Part shown: one piece after another, positions 33,007 through 40,855 of the stretch | How positions within the stretch are numbered: position 1 is the stretch's first letter | How the letters are laid out: the number at the start of each line of letters is the position of its first letter | DNA from: Vibrio cyclitrophicus | Lineage (GTDB): Bacteria; Pseudomonadota; Gammaproteobacteria; Enterobacterales; Vibrionaceae | Length of the DNA stretch: 64,000 nt | Assembly: GCA_023206055.1 (NCBI GenBank) | Contig: CP065367.1 | Location: 558,001-622,000 of the forward strand | Direction of reading: 5' to 3' | The notes under the pieces: generated by a model | What the model was told of the DNA's origin: nothing | Databases searched by the model: none | What the model saw: only the letters and a program-made list of their open reading frames with translations | Made by a program: the position numbers and the translations under genes

Positions 33007-33941
33007 TACTCGTTCCCGCTTTTAGCTTGGTTCGCTGCCGCAAATTTCATTGCTTCAATTAACGTCTCTAGGTTCTTCTTCATCTCAACTTCTACTTTAT
33101 CGTCTTCGTATTCGCCGTGCGTCATGTGAGAAAAACGGTAAAGCTGAACGCCTGTTTCCGCTTCAATGGTGTCAACAAAGCGGTTTGGCATATTTAGCTC
33201 GTAGAACAGAACATCAATACCCGATGCGCGGATCTTCTCGATCGTCTCTTGCAGTTGGCTAGCACTTGGTTCAACACCGTGTGCCGGCTCGATTACTGCC
33301 GCGACATCCACACCAAACTCTTGAAGAATGTAGCCATAAGCATTATGCGTAGTCGCGACCTTCATACCTGATGTATCGAGTTCGCCCAGTGACAGCATCG
33401 CATCACGCTTCATAAAGCGAAATTGCTTAGCGTATTTGCGCGCATTCTTGCGATAAAACGCAGCGTTGTCTGGGTCGAGCTTAGACACTTCACTGGCGAT
33501 GGTGTAAACCTTTTGAATCGTTGTCGAAAGCCCAACAAAGGTATGTGGGTTTACGGCGCCTTGACCAACAGACTGACCAAGTGCAGGAAGGAGAGGCACT
33601 TCTTTATTTGCTTCGATTACCACCAAGTCATCACGTTGCGCGGCTGAAATCACTTTAAGCGCGAAGTCGTCGTGGCCAATACCGTTTACTACGATTGCAT
33701 CCATCTGGCTCAAGCGTTTTAAATCGTTGGGTTGTGGTAAATAGTTATGTGGGTTGAAACCTGCGTCAACCAAAGGAAGAATGTTCACTTTGTCACCTAC
33801 CACGGCTTTCACGTAGCTGTAGTAAGGTTGAAGCGTGATACCAATCGTCAGTTTATCGCTGTCGATCTTATATTCTTTTGCCAATGCATTGGGTGCCATG
33901 AACACCGCTAATAACGACATGAACAGAGTCATAATTCGCAT
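33006..33941 (-). CDS. Metal ABC transporter substrate-binding protein (ZnuA-like)
   Basis: The start at 33941 (MRIMTLFMSLLAVFMAPNALA) gives a signal peptide and 311 residues; a longer frame would overlap the upstream gene. Cluster A-I metal ligands are visible: the His of FNPHNYLPQPNDL, the His of VATTHNAYGYILQEF and an acidic residue near the C-terminal TIEAETGVQLYRF. A further NPHTFVG block is present. It captures a divalent metal in the periplasm. Zinc, manganese and iron members share this fold, so the metal is not assigned. The Fur-like box upstream of the operon favours iron control, but a Zur site can look similar. Confidence 0.88.
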   Translation of the reverse strand: MRIMTLFMSLLAVFMAPNALAKEYKIDSDKLTIGITLQPYYSYVKAVVGDKVNILPLVDAGFNPHNYLPQPNDLKRLSQMDAIVVNGIGHDDFALKVISAAQRDDLVVIEANKEVPLLPALGQSVGQGAVNPHTFVGLSTTIQKVYTIASEVSKLDPDNAAFYRKNARKYAKQFRFMKRDAMLSLGELDTSGMKVATTHNAYGYILQEFGVDVAAVIEPAHGVEPSASQLQETIEKIRASGIDVLFYELNMPNRFVDTIEAETGVQLYRFSHMTHGEYEDDKVEVEMKKNLETLIEAMKFAAANQAKSGNE

Positions 33942-33954
33942 AGTAATTCTCTTA

Positions 33955-34551
33955 TTAGTGAGCATCGCTTTCATGATGCTGTTCAATTTCTGATTCGTTC
34001 ACGACCATTTTCCAACCAGTAGACTCAAGCGTGTTTTGGTCAAAAGTTGCTGGCTGTTTCGCTACACCACCCAAGAAGATCCAGATCTCAGGAGAAACAC
34101 TGTTCGCATTTAAAATAAAGGAATCCGCAGAACCATGATCGGTTGGCGTAGCTTGTTCACTTGGTGTCGCATATTCACTTGGAGTAGAAAAGTAATAACC
34201 ACGCTCGTCCAGTACCCAAGCATGAGAACCTTTGCGCTTCCAACTCTGGTCTTCTACAAACGGGGCTACCCATTCATCTTTAAGTGATGCAACACTCGGC
34301 CATTCACCATCTGAGTCCATGCGCAGGTCACGAATTTCTTCATGAGCCAAACGCAGCTCTGATAGCATCGCCAAGTTTTCTTGTTCAACATCAGTCACTA
34401 GAATTTGATGATCAAGCACTGCTTTTACGTGAGATTCTGCCTGATGAAATGGGATCGCGACGGTTGCAAAGCAAAGGATGAACACAATGATCAGTCCTAC
34501 CCATTTGCCTTCTCTACCGCCCGTATCAGCACGTACGCCTTGAATCATCAT
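33955..34551 (-). CDS. Membrane-anchored accessory protein of the metal operon (DUF6162-like)
   Basis: This 198-residue protein has one N-terminal transmembrane segment (WVGLIIVFILCFATVAIPF) and a periplasmic domain ending HHESDAH. It contains a short repeat, TPSEYATPSEQATPTD. The start overlaps the stop of the upstream gene (ATGA) and the next gene follows within 14 bases. It matches in context proteins I know as DUF6162 that accompany this type of metal importer. Function is unknown; a His-rich tail near a metal importer suggests metal handling. Confidence 0.7.
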   Translation of the reverse strand: MMIQGVRADTGGREGKWVGLIIVFILCFATVAIPFHQAESHVKAVLDHQILVTDVEQENLAMLSELRLAHEEIRDLRMDSDGEWPSVASLKDEWVAPFVEDQSWKRKGSHAWVLDERGYYFSTPSEYATPSEQATPTDHGSADSFILNANSVSPEIWIFLGGVAKQPATFDQNTLESTGWKMVVNESEIEQHHESDAH

Positions 34552-34883
34552 TTTTCACTGATCTCAACAACATCAACTTCAACGGGAAACTCATGGCCTG
34601 AATCGAACACAAGGTAGAATTCAGTGTCAGGATGTGGGAACTCAACGATAGAGCGTTTATCTGTCATCTCTTTTGCAATTAAGTTGTCTTCGTAATCGTA
34701 CATCTCAACTGCATAATCTATCGCTTTACTGCCATCCGAATAACCCGCTTCACAAGCAACAGTTTTGCCTTCAAGCCAACAGCTCATCAGTGGAAAGTGT
34801 GCTTGCGCAGGTAATGCAGCGAAACCAAGTCCCAGAGCTAAGCAAGGAGACATTAAAGCGTTAAGTTTTGTTTTTATTGTCAT
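34548..34883 (-). CDS. Small exported protein of the metal operon
   Basis: The preferred start at 34883 (MTIKTKLNALMSPCLALG) gives 111 residues with a signal peptide ending LPAQA and a mature start HFPLMSCW. Two cysteines (SCWLEGKTVACEAGY) may form a disulfide. The C-terminal half is beta-rich, resembling a small carrier or DUF4198-like fragment. It is coupled by ATGA overlap to the next gene. Confidence 0.7.
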   Translation of the reverse strand: MTIKTKLNALMSPCLALGLGFAALPAQAHFPLMSCWLEGKTVACEAGYSDGSKAIDYAVEMYDYEDNLIAKEMTDKRSIVEFPHPDTEFYLVFDSGHEFPVEVDVVEISEK

Positions 34884-34933
34884 GGTTCGTACCCTAGCCA
34901 CAGTGCAAATTCTCAGACGTAAACTGAGCGATA

Positions 34934-34953
34934 AAGGGCTCAAATGAGCCCTT
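34934..34953. terminator. Intra-operon hairpin
   Basis: AAGGGCTCA and TGAGCCCTT pair around AA, between the DUF4198 gene and the next gene. On the minus strand the T run is weak (TTTATC), so it may be a partial terminator or a processing and stability element setting lower expression of the distal ABC genes. On the plus strand it precedes ACGTTTTTT. Confidence 0.5.
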
Positions 34954-34998
34954 ACGTTTTTTGGTTCTTAATCAGGGTTCTAGCCCCGATATCACAAA

Positions 34999-35835
34999 CT
35001 ATTGAAGCAGTGCTTCGAACGTTAGGTGAACGTTCGCGCTTGCTTTGTCTGCCAGTGGGTTGTCAATCAACTCACCTTTGTAGTTCGCTTTCATTACGTA
35101 ACGACCCGCTACGTCCGGAGTAAACGTGATTTCACCGTTCTCATCACTCACCACATCAATCTGCTCTTGGTGGTTGCGGTAAAGCGTACCTTCACGAGTA
35201 ATCTCCGCTTTCACGTCTTTCTGGATTTCACCGTTGTAGAAGAACTGGAATGTTACTGGTTCGCCTTCAACGATATCTGAAGGGTGAGTCACTGGCTTCA
35301 TCTCTAGAAGCTTGCCTTCAATTTTGAACACTGAATCCGTTGGCTTACCTACAGTGATGTAGCTTTCTGCGCGAGTGAAGCTGATTTGTGTTACCACGTC
35401 ACGTGACTTTTCAGGAAGAACAGAGTCACGTTCCGCTTTGTTTGCTTTAATCCACTTCACAGTGTCACGGCGACCGGCCTTGTATTGCGTGTAGTAAGAC
35501 GGCTGGTTGTTGATCGCCACTTTGTGTGTCCCTTCTTCTTCAAAATAGAAGTCGAAGATTGAACGACGCTTGCCACGAATAACAAAGTTAGGACGCTCGC
35601 TGCGGCCATCAGGCATAATGACATGAGCATTTTCGCTGCCAGCAGGCTTATCAAAAACAAACGTACCGTGAGACGCAGTAACATCGAACGTTAGCCAATC
35701 ACCACCTTCTTTAGATACAGTAAAGTGAGACGGCAAAATCCAACGTGGGTGAGCTTGTGCCGTTGTCGTTGCTGCTAGGCCGAATGCCATCACACCCGCT
35801 AGAGCAAGTGCTTTGATTTTTGTCTGTTTCATCAT
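34999..35835 (-). CDS. DUF4198 periplasmic protein
   Basis: The start at 35835 (MMKQTKIKALALAGV) follows GGAA; an upstream ATG lacks a Shine-Dalgarno. The 278-residue product has a signal peptide (to about TAQA) and a mature HPRWILPSHFTVS start with the early His typical of DUF4198. A C-terminal Ig/carboxypeptidase-regulatory-like beta domain (NGEITFTPDVAGRYVMKANY) follows. DUF4198 proteins are found near metal and TonB uptake genes and are thought to help metal binding, from context only. Confidence 0.85.
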   Translation of the reverse strand: MMKQTKIKALALAGVMAFGLAATTTAQAHPRWILPSHFTVSKEGGDWLTFDVTASHGTFVFDKPAGSENAHVIMPDGRSERPNFVIRGKRRSIFDFYFEEEGTHKVAINNQPSYYTQYKAGRRDTVKWIKANKAERDSVLPEKSRDVVTQISFTRAESYITVGKPTDSVFKIEGKLLEMKPVTHPSDIVEGEPVTFQFFYNGEIQKDVKAEITREGTLYRNHQEQIDVVSDENGEITFTPDVAGRYVMKANYKGELIDNPLADKASANVHLTFEALLQ

Positions 35836-35953
35836 GTTCAATTCCATTATTTATAATTGTTTGCCGTGTCGCTCTCTCTGAGCCTACGATGACCATTGTC
35901 TATTCTGTTCAGCTTGGTTTTAGTTCGTACTTACTAGTTACTGTTCGCACTTA

Positions 35954-36472
35954 CTATTTAGCGATGTAATTCAGGGTGATTTCACCCGTCTCTTCCGTTG
36001 CTTTTAATTCGTAAGATGTGTTTGAATCTGTGAGTGATACTTTTTGGCGAAGGTAGTTACGGCCACCGTGTTCGCGAACCACTTCGATATGAACCGTGTA
36101 CTCGCCTTGTTCTAACGTTTCACCGCTGTCGCTCTTGCCATCCCAAACGAAACGGTACTGACCAGCAGGACGTGTTGCAGACGTCACAGCATCTACCAGT
36201 TCACGATCGTAACGGCCAACCTTTCTCCACCAGCTACGCAGATCCTTAAGCCATTCGTCTTTACCGACCCAAAGCTCGATGGTTTTCACTGACTTTCGTT
36301 CGCTATTCTCTACCCACACCGCCACATAAGGACGTGCATACATAGAGGTATCAATCTTTGGAAGCTCAAAGCTGACATCCAGTTTTGCCGCATCAGGAAT
36401 CGCTTGTGCCATACCTAGGCTTGGCAAAAGAGATAAAGCAAGAAGCGCCTTGCTCCAGTTCATTTTTTTCAT
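35954..36472 (-). CDS. DUF2271 periplasmic protein
   Basis: The start at 36472 (MKKMNWSKALLALSLLPSLG) has AAGG nine bases upstream and gives 172 residues with a signal peptide ending near AQA. The body has the DUF2271 pattern: YVAVWVENSERKSVKTIELWVG, LRSWWRKVGR, ATRPAGQYRFVWDGKSDSG and a GGRNYLRQKVSL strand. The family accompanies PepSY membrane proteins in iron-related operons, as here. No biochemical role is established. Confidence 0.85.
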   Translation of the reverse strand: MKKMNWSKALLALSLLPSLGMAQAIPDAAKLDVSFELPKIDTSMYARPYVAVWVENSERKSVKTIELWVGKDEWLKDLRSWWRKVGRYDRELVDAVTSATRPAGQYRFVWDGKSDSGETLEQGEYTVHIEVVREHGGRNYLRQKVSLTDSNTSYELKATEETGEITLNYIAK

Positions 36473-36556
36473 TTTTAACAACCTTTTAAATCCGTTTAAC
36501 CATTAATTATTTCTTCAAGTCGATTCATCAAACTGATTCGTCAAGTCAAATAATGG

Positions 36557-37186
36557 TTAAGGTACGGCGACAAAATAGATAGCAAGTGAGATTGCAGACC
36601 CAAACACCGTCCATTTGATGGAGGTATTAAGCGTCTTTTTCTTAGGTAACAGTAAGCACACGCCAGTCAGCACAAAGAAGATCATCAGTAGCGCAGTGAT
36701 ATCGATAAACCATTTCCATACTTCACCGCTGTTTCGACCTTTGTGTAGATCGTTCAACAATGCGATAACACCGTAATTCGTGGTTTCGACTTCTACAAAT
36801 TCAGACGTAACGTCAACAAAAACGGAAGCGTTGTAGCCTGGTCCTTTGAAGTCCATAGATACCTCACCGATGAGCAACTCACCGTCTTCGATCTCTGCAT
36901 AGATGTCCAAACCAGAAGGAACGCCGGAAAGGTTAGCTTCTTCAAACAGAAACGTTTCGAAGGCTGTCTCGTCAGCTTTTAAACGTCCGTCTTGGATCGT
37001 AAATAAACTCGTGGGAAGCGTTAGCGTAGAGCGTTGGATATTGGGTTGGCTTGATTCAAATAACTCAGGTCGGTTCAGGGTGATACCTGTTACTGAGAAA
37101 AAAAGAACCACGAACAGAAGCGCCATAGAAATATAAACATGAAGTCGACGAGCCCATGACTGAACCGCCCTACTTTTTAACGACAT
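36557..37186 (-). CDS. PepSY-associated membrane protein, first gene of the metal operon
   Basis: The ATG at 37186 (MSLKSRAVQSWARRLHVY) is preferred to an in-frame TTG nine bases upstream. The 209-residue product has an N-terminal transmembrane segment (ISMALLFVVLFFSVTGITLN), a periplasmic PepSY-like domain, and two C-terminal segments. RRLHVYISM and the late NDLHKGRNSGEVWKWFIDITAL place conserved His residues at the membrane faces. Related PepSY proteins reduce ferric chelates or bind haem in iron uptake systems. It is preceded by a Fur-like box. Confidence 0.82.
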   Translation of the reverse strand: MSLKSRAVQSWARRLHVYISMALLFVVLFFSVTGITLNRPELFESSQPNIQRSTLTLPTSLFTIQDGRLKADETAFETFLFEEANLSGVPSGLDIYAEIEDGELLIGEVSMDFKGPGYNASVFVDVTSEFVEVETTNYGVIALLNDLHKGRNSGEVWKWFIDITALLMIFFVLTGVCLLLPKKKTLNTSIKWTVFGSAISLAIYFVAVP

Positions 37187-37223
37187 ACAAACCAATACCT
37201 ATAAATTTTATGGCGACAATTTA

Positions 37224-37243
37224 GTTGATAATCATTCGTATTG
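37224..37243. promoter_or_regulatory. Fur-like box upstream of the metal operon
   Basis: GTTGATAATCATTCGTATTG contains GATAATCATT, a strong half of the GATAATGATAATCATTATC consensus. It lies about 40-60 bases upstream of the PepSY gene. The remaining interval to 37,574 shows no gene. Confidence 0.55.
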
Positions 37244-37574
37244 GCATTCAATTTACATTGTTTACGTTTGCCGAGTGGCGTAAGGAAATTTACAAAACAT
37301 TACATGGGAAGTAATCGAACTGTATGCATATTCTTGCTAACTTATATTCATGGCGCTTAAGCTGAAGGTCAACAAGAGCTAAAACAGCTGGGTTTAGCAA
37401 CTTTAAGACAAAGGACGCAGTGTGCACAGATGAGTACTTACAAGGTTTTGCACTGAGATCACTATAGACATCATTGAGGTGTGTGTTCAGCGATTGATGA
37501 GATGTGGTTTAGAGCAGATTAAACTTATTGATTATAAATTAGGTACAGTTACACAAGTTTAAAAGGATTTTAAA

Positions 37575-37895
37575 ATGCGTATTATTATTTTAGCTTTAGC
37601 CATGTTGGTGACGGCTTGTACCAGCCAAATAGCAAGCAAGCAAGACCGCATCCAAAAACACATTGGCTCAAACATAACCGATATACAAGCGCTGTACCTA
37701 ACTGAACGTTCGCGCCCTATCAGTTTTTGGGAATCTCGAAACTATGCTTGGGTTGAGACTAAAAAGCCTTTAGATAATGGCAATACTTTGCATGCCTTTA
37801 AAGACCCGTATCGTGATTGCACTATAAACTGGATCGCTGATAAAAGTGGTGTGATTCAAAGTGCAATTCCAATCGGTACGATGTGCAATCCTTGA
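37575..37895 (+). CDS. Small putative lipoprotein
   Basis: This 106-residue protein starts with a lipoprotein signal (MRIIILALAMLVTAC, lipidated Cys15). The ATG follows AAGGA. The mature part has RSRPISFWESRNYAWVETKK and two cysteines (YRDCTINW and GTMCNP) likely to be disulfide-bonded in the periplasm. I do not recognise the family. It is a single gene convergent with the TonB cluster. Confidence 0.75.
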   Translation: MRIIILALAMLVTACTSQIASKQDRIQKHIGSNITDIQALYLTERSRPISFWESRNYAWVETKKPLDNGNTLHAFKDPYRDCTINWIADKSGVIQSAIPIGTMCNP

Positions 37896-37980
37896 GCTTA
37901 GAACGTTCACGCTTAGAACTTAGTTTTGCTGTTTGCCTTCCCAGACAGTAAAGCGAGCAAAAGTTTAACGCAACATATCA

Positions 37981-38019
37981 AAAAGGGTGCCATTTGAACG
38001 TTCAAATGACACCCTTTTG
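37981..38019. terminator. Bidirectional terminator between the lipoprotein gene and the TonB operon
   Basis: A long, nearly perfect palindrome reads AAAAGGGTGCCATTTGAACG then TTCAAATGACACCCTTTTG, a stem of about 18 bp with one mismatch and A/T tails. It lies between two convergent ends. Confidence 0.85.
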
Positions 38020-38078
38020 CTTTTCTTATTCCTAGCTTCTATGTGCTGTCTCTTATCTTCTTTTTTAGCTATCAGCAG

Positions 38079-39257
38079 TTAGACATTTCCGTTGTCACTT
38101 ACCGTTCTTAGCTGAGTCAGGTATTTAATCCAACCTTTTGCTTCAGAAGAAGGTTCAATGTTGTTCGCACGCTTCGCTTGTGCCAATGCGTTATCAAGGT
38201 TCTTTAACTTGTACCAAGAACGTACTTTCGCCAATGCGACATCGGCTTGCTTGTTCTTGTCTTTCACTTTATCCAAAACAACCAGAGCACGATCATAGTA
38301 ACCTTGTTGAACCAGTAACTGAGCCACATTCCAATGATATTGCCTGTCTTTTTTCGACGCTAACGTCCACACTTCAATAGCACTGTCCCACTCTTTCGCT
38401 AACTGCCAGTAGGTTGCTTGCTCTGCTAGAAGTTGAACATCGCTATTCGCATCATCTAACTTAGCGATCTCTTGTGCTGCACGCTCTGGAATACCACGTT
38501 TAGCATAAAGCTGAGCCAGTAGTCGGCGGTCTGAGTTTTTTAGCTCTACACCTTGAAGATCAGCTAGTGCTAGTGTGTTCAATGCATCGCGGTTGCGCTC
38601 TAGTCTTAACTGAATGCCCACAAGTTGACGCCACCAGTTGTCTTTTTCTGGCTGAAGTTCAATCAGGCTTTCCAGTGTTGGAATAGATTGCTTCCACTGT
38701 TTTAACTGTAGTTGTGCACCCAGTTTTAGCGATAGAGGCGACAACTCTGGTTTTGCATTGAACTTGTCACGATTACCAATGGCTACTAGTACTTTTGACC
38801 AGTTCTCGATTTGGTATTCCGCTTGTGCAATTCGCATCCAAAGCACGTCTTTCTTTTCCGCCTCTGGTGCTGTTTTTACTAACTTGTAGTAATGTGGAAG
38901 CGCGTTTTTGAACTGCTGATCATTTAATAACAGATCAGCAAGCATACGCTTCGTTATCCAAGCTTGTTCATCCACCAGCAAATTGGTATCGACGGCGTAT
39001 GTAAGCTGCTTAATCGCTTTATCGGTTTTGCCATCTTGCCAGTAAAACACACCCAACATACGAGCGACATACGCTTTGTCGTAGCCTTTAGAAAGCTCCA
39101 AACCTGCAAGTACGTCGATGGCCTGTTTAACCTGTTCATCTTGAGCAAGCTTATGCGCCTTTTGAACACGAATAGCAGTATATTGGGTCAGCTCTTGCGC
39201 TTGTGTTGTAAGGGGCATTAACAACAAGCCCACTAATATCCATATCTGTTTCATCAT
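38079..39257 (-). CDS. Tetratricopeptide repeat protein of the TonB operon
   Basis: This 392-residue exported protein has a signal peptide (to about TQA) followed by many TPR-like helical repeats (KAIKQLTYAVDTNLLVDEQAW, YYDRALVVLDKVKDKNKQAD, LDNALAQAKRANNIEPSSEA). It overlaps tonB by four bases. A TPR protein ends the TonB2-type operon in V. cholerae and other vibrios. It probably acts as a periplasmic scaffold, though its exact role is not established. Confidence 0.82.
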   Translation of the reverse strand: MMKQIWILVGLLLMPLTTQAQELTQYTAIRVQKAHKLAQDEQVKQAIDVLAGLELSKGYDKAYVARMLGVFYWQDGKTDKAIKQLTYAVDTNLLVDEQAWITKRMLADLLLNDQQFKNALPHYYKLVKTAPEAEKKDVLWMRIAQAEYQIENWSKVLVAIGNRDKFNAKPELSPLSLKLGAQLQLKQWKQSIPTLESLIELQPEKDNWWRQLVGIQLRLERNRDALNTLALADLQGVELKNSDRRLLAQLYAKRGIPERAAQEIAKLDDANSDVQLLAEQATYWQLAKEWDSAIEVWTLASKKDRQYHWNVAQLLVQQGYYDRALVVLDKVKDKNKQADVALAKVRSWYKLKNLDNALAQAKRANNIEPSSEAKGWIKYLTQLRTVSDNGNV

Positions 39258-39874
39258 TTTGCCAACTTAAACTCTAGTTTCACGGTTTGACCAACCTGAG
39301 CTATCGCTTTTCCATCGACGACTTTCGGTTGATATTTCCATTTTTTAAGTGCTCTCATCGCTTCACGTTCAAACATACGACGTGGGTTTGCGTCAGTGAC
39401 TTTAATGTCAATTGGGCGTCCCGTTTCATCGATGGTAAAAGACATAATCACATGGCCTTCAGCTCCACGCTTAAGTGCTTTCGCTGGGTAACGAGGCTCC
39501 ACTCGGTACAAAGGCATTGCTTGTTGGTTTGACCCAAAATCAGAGAATGTCGGTGCGTTAATCGCTAGGCCATCAATGGATGTATTCAAATCCAATGAAG
39601 GCAGAGAAGACATCGAATTTAGAGGCGTAACTTCAGCTTGGAACTGAGATGTCTGCGCTTCCGGTGGCGGCTCTGGCATTTCTGGTTTTTCCGGAACTGC
39701 ACGTTGTCTTCTTTGAACTTCTTGTTCTTGTTCCACCATCACCATGTTGAAACTCAACGTCTCGTTATCATCTGGTGAACGTTGGTGGCCATTATCGACC
39801 ATCCAAGCCATGAAAGAAAACAGCGCTAAGCCCAATGCACCCGCTAGCGGTAAAGCAAGAAATAGGCGAATCAT
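39254..39874 (-). CDS. tonB: TonB protein (TonB2-type)
   Basis: This 206-residue protein has an N-terminal membrane anchor (FLALPLAGALGLALFSFMAWMV), a short Pro/Glu-rich spacer (PEKPEMPEPPPEAQ) and a C-terminal TonB domain (YRVEPRYPAKALKRGAEGHV, then REAMRALKKWKYQPK). The short chain and short spacer match the TonB2 class of vibrios rather than TonB1. It transmits proton-motive energy to outer-membrane receptors, such as the one encoded upstream at 43,177. Confidence 0.92.
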   Translation of the reverse strand: MIRLFLALPLAGALGLALFSFMAWMVDNGHQRSPDDNETLSFNMVMVEQEQEVQRRQRAVPEKPEMPEPPPEAQTSQFQAEVTPLNSMSSLPSLDLNTSIDGLAINAPTFSDFGSNQQAMPLYRVEPRYPAKALKRGAEGHVIMSFTIDETGRPIDIKVTDANPRRMFEREAMRALKKWKYQPKVVDGKAIAQVGQTVKLEFKLAK

Positions 39875-39893
39875 TTATGAAGATCCTCCAAGA

Positions 39894-40298
39894 TCATCGC
39901 TTATCAGCAGCAAGCGCAATGTTTTTAACACCTGCACCTTTCGCAGCATCCATCACTTTAACAACGGTACCGTTGTAAGCGTGTTCATCCGCTTGAATAA
40001 CTAAAGAAGCATCAGGTTGTTCTAACAACAAATGCTCTAACGTTGCTTGCACACGTTCAACATCAACAACACGTTTATCAATGAAAATGTCGTTTGCAGA
40101 AGTAATCGCAACAAAGATGCCTGCATCCTTTTGGCTTACTACGTTAGAAGCTTGTGGGCGATTGACTTCTACCCCTGATTCACGAACAAATGAACTGGTC
40201 ACAATAAAGAAAATAAGCATGATAAAGACAATATCAAGCATCGAAGTAAGGTCTATTTGAGCCTCTTCGTTTTTAGAATGACGTCGACCGAGTCTCAT
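39894..40298 (-). CDS. exbD: ExbD biopolymer transport protein
   Basis: This 134-residue protein has one transmembrane helix with the key Asp (IDLTSMLDIVFIMLIFFIVTSSF) and a periplasmic domain. With ExbB it forms the proton channel that powers TonB. It overlaps exbB by four bases and precedes tonB by 19. Confidence 0.93.
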   Translation of the reverse strand: MRLGRRHSKNEEAQIDLTSMLDIVFIMLIFFIVTSSFVRESGVEVNRPQASNVVSQKDAGIFVAITSANDIFIDKRVVDVERVQATLEHLLLEQPDASLVIQADEHAYNGTVVKVMDAAKGAGVKNIALAADKR

Positions 40299-40855
40299 CG
40301 TTGACTCCTTAAAGATTTTTCTAATTTCAATTCTAAGCGGTTACACACTTTTGCTAAACGAGCATGAACGAACATGCCCGCTAAAGCAGCAACCATGCCT
40401 GCCATGGTTGGCAGTGTTGCTAACGAGATACCTGAAGCCATCAATTTAGGGTCACTGCTACCTTGTGTCGCCATGACATCAAACACAGAGATCATACCGG
40501 TTACGGTACCTAACAAACCCAACATCGGACAAATAGCGACTAACAGCTTAATAAAATTTAAGTTTTGGTTAAGCAAGATACTCGCTTGCCCTAACCAACC
40601 TTCACGAATGGCTTTGGCATGCCAAGAAGAGTGATCTTCTCTTTCATGCCATTTCGCTATCCAAGCCTGGCGTTGCTTAGGAAAGTAGAACGCAAGATAA
40701 AGCACACGTTCTACCACAAGCACCCAATACACTAGGACGACAGCCGCTAGCCACCACAGGACGAAACCGCCCTGCTCCATAAAGCTTGATAAAGACAGCA
40801 GCCAGTCACTCGTTAACCAACTCGCTGGTAATAGAGAACCCGACAAAATATCCAT
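40295..40855 (-). CDS. exbB: ExbB-family proton channel protein
   Basis: This 186-residue protein has the MotA/TolQ/ExbB pattern: a first membrane helix (FVLWWLAAVVLVYWVLVVERVLYL), then LLVAICPMLGLLGTVTGMISVFDVMA and GISLATLPTMAGMVAALAGMFVHA. It partners ExbD and is one of two ExbB-like proteins in the operon, as in TonB2 systems. Its start overlaps the ttpC stop by one base. Confidence 0.92.
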   Translation of the reverse strand: MDILSGSLLPASWLTSDWLLSLSSFMEQGGFVLWWLAAVVLVYWVLVVERVLYLAFYFPKQRQAWIAKWHEREDHSSWHAKAIREGWLGQASILLNQNLNFIKLLVAICPMLGLLGTVTGMISVFDVMATQGSSDPKLMASGISLATLPTMAGMVAALAGMFVHARLAKVCNRLELKLEKSLRSQR

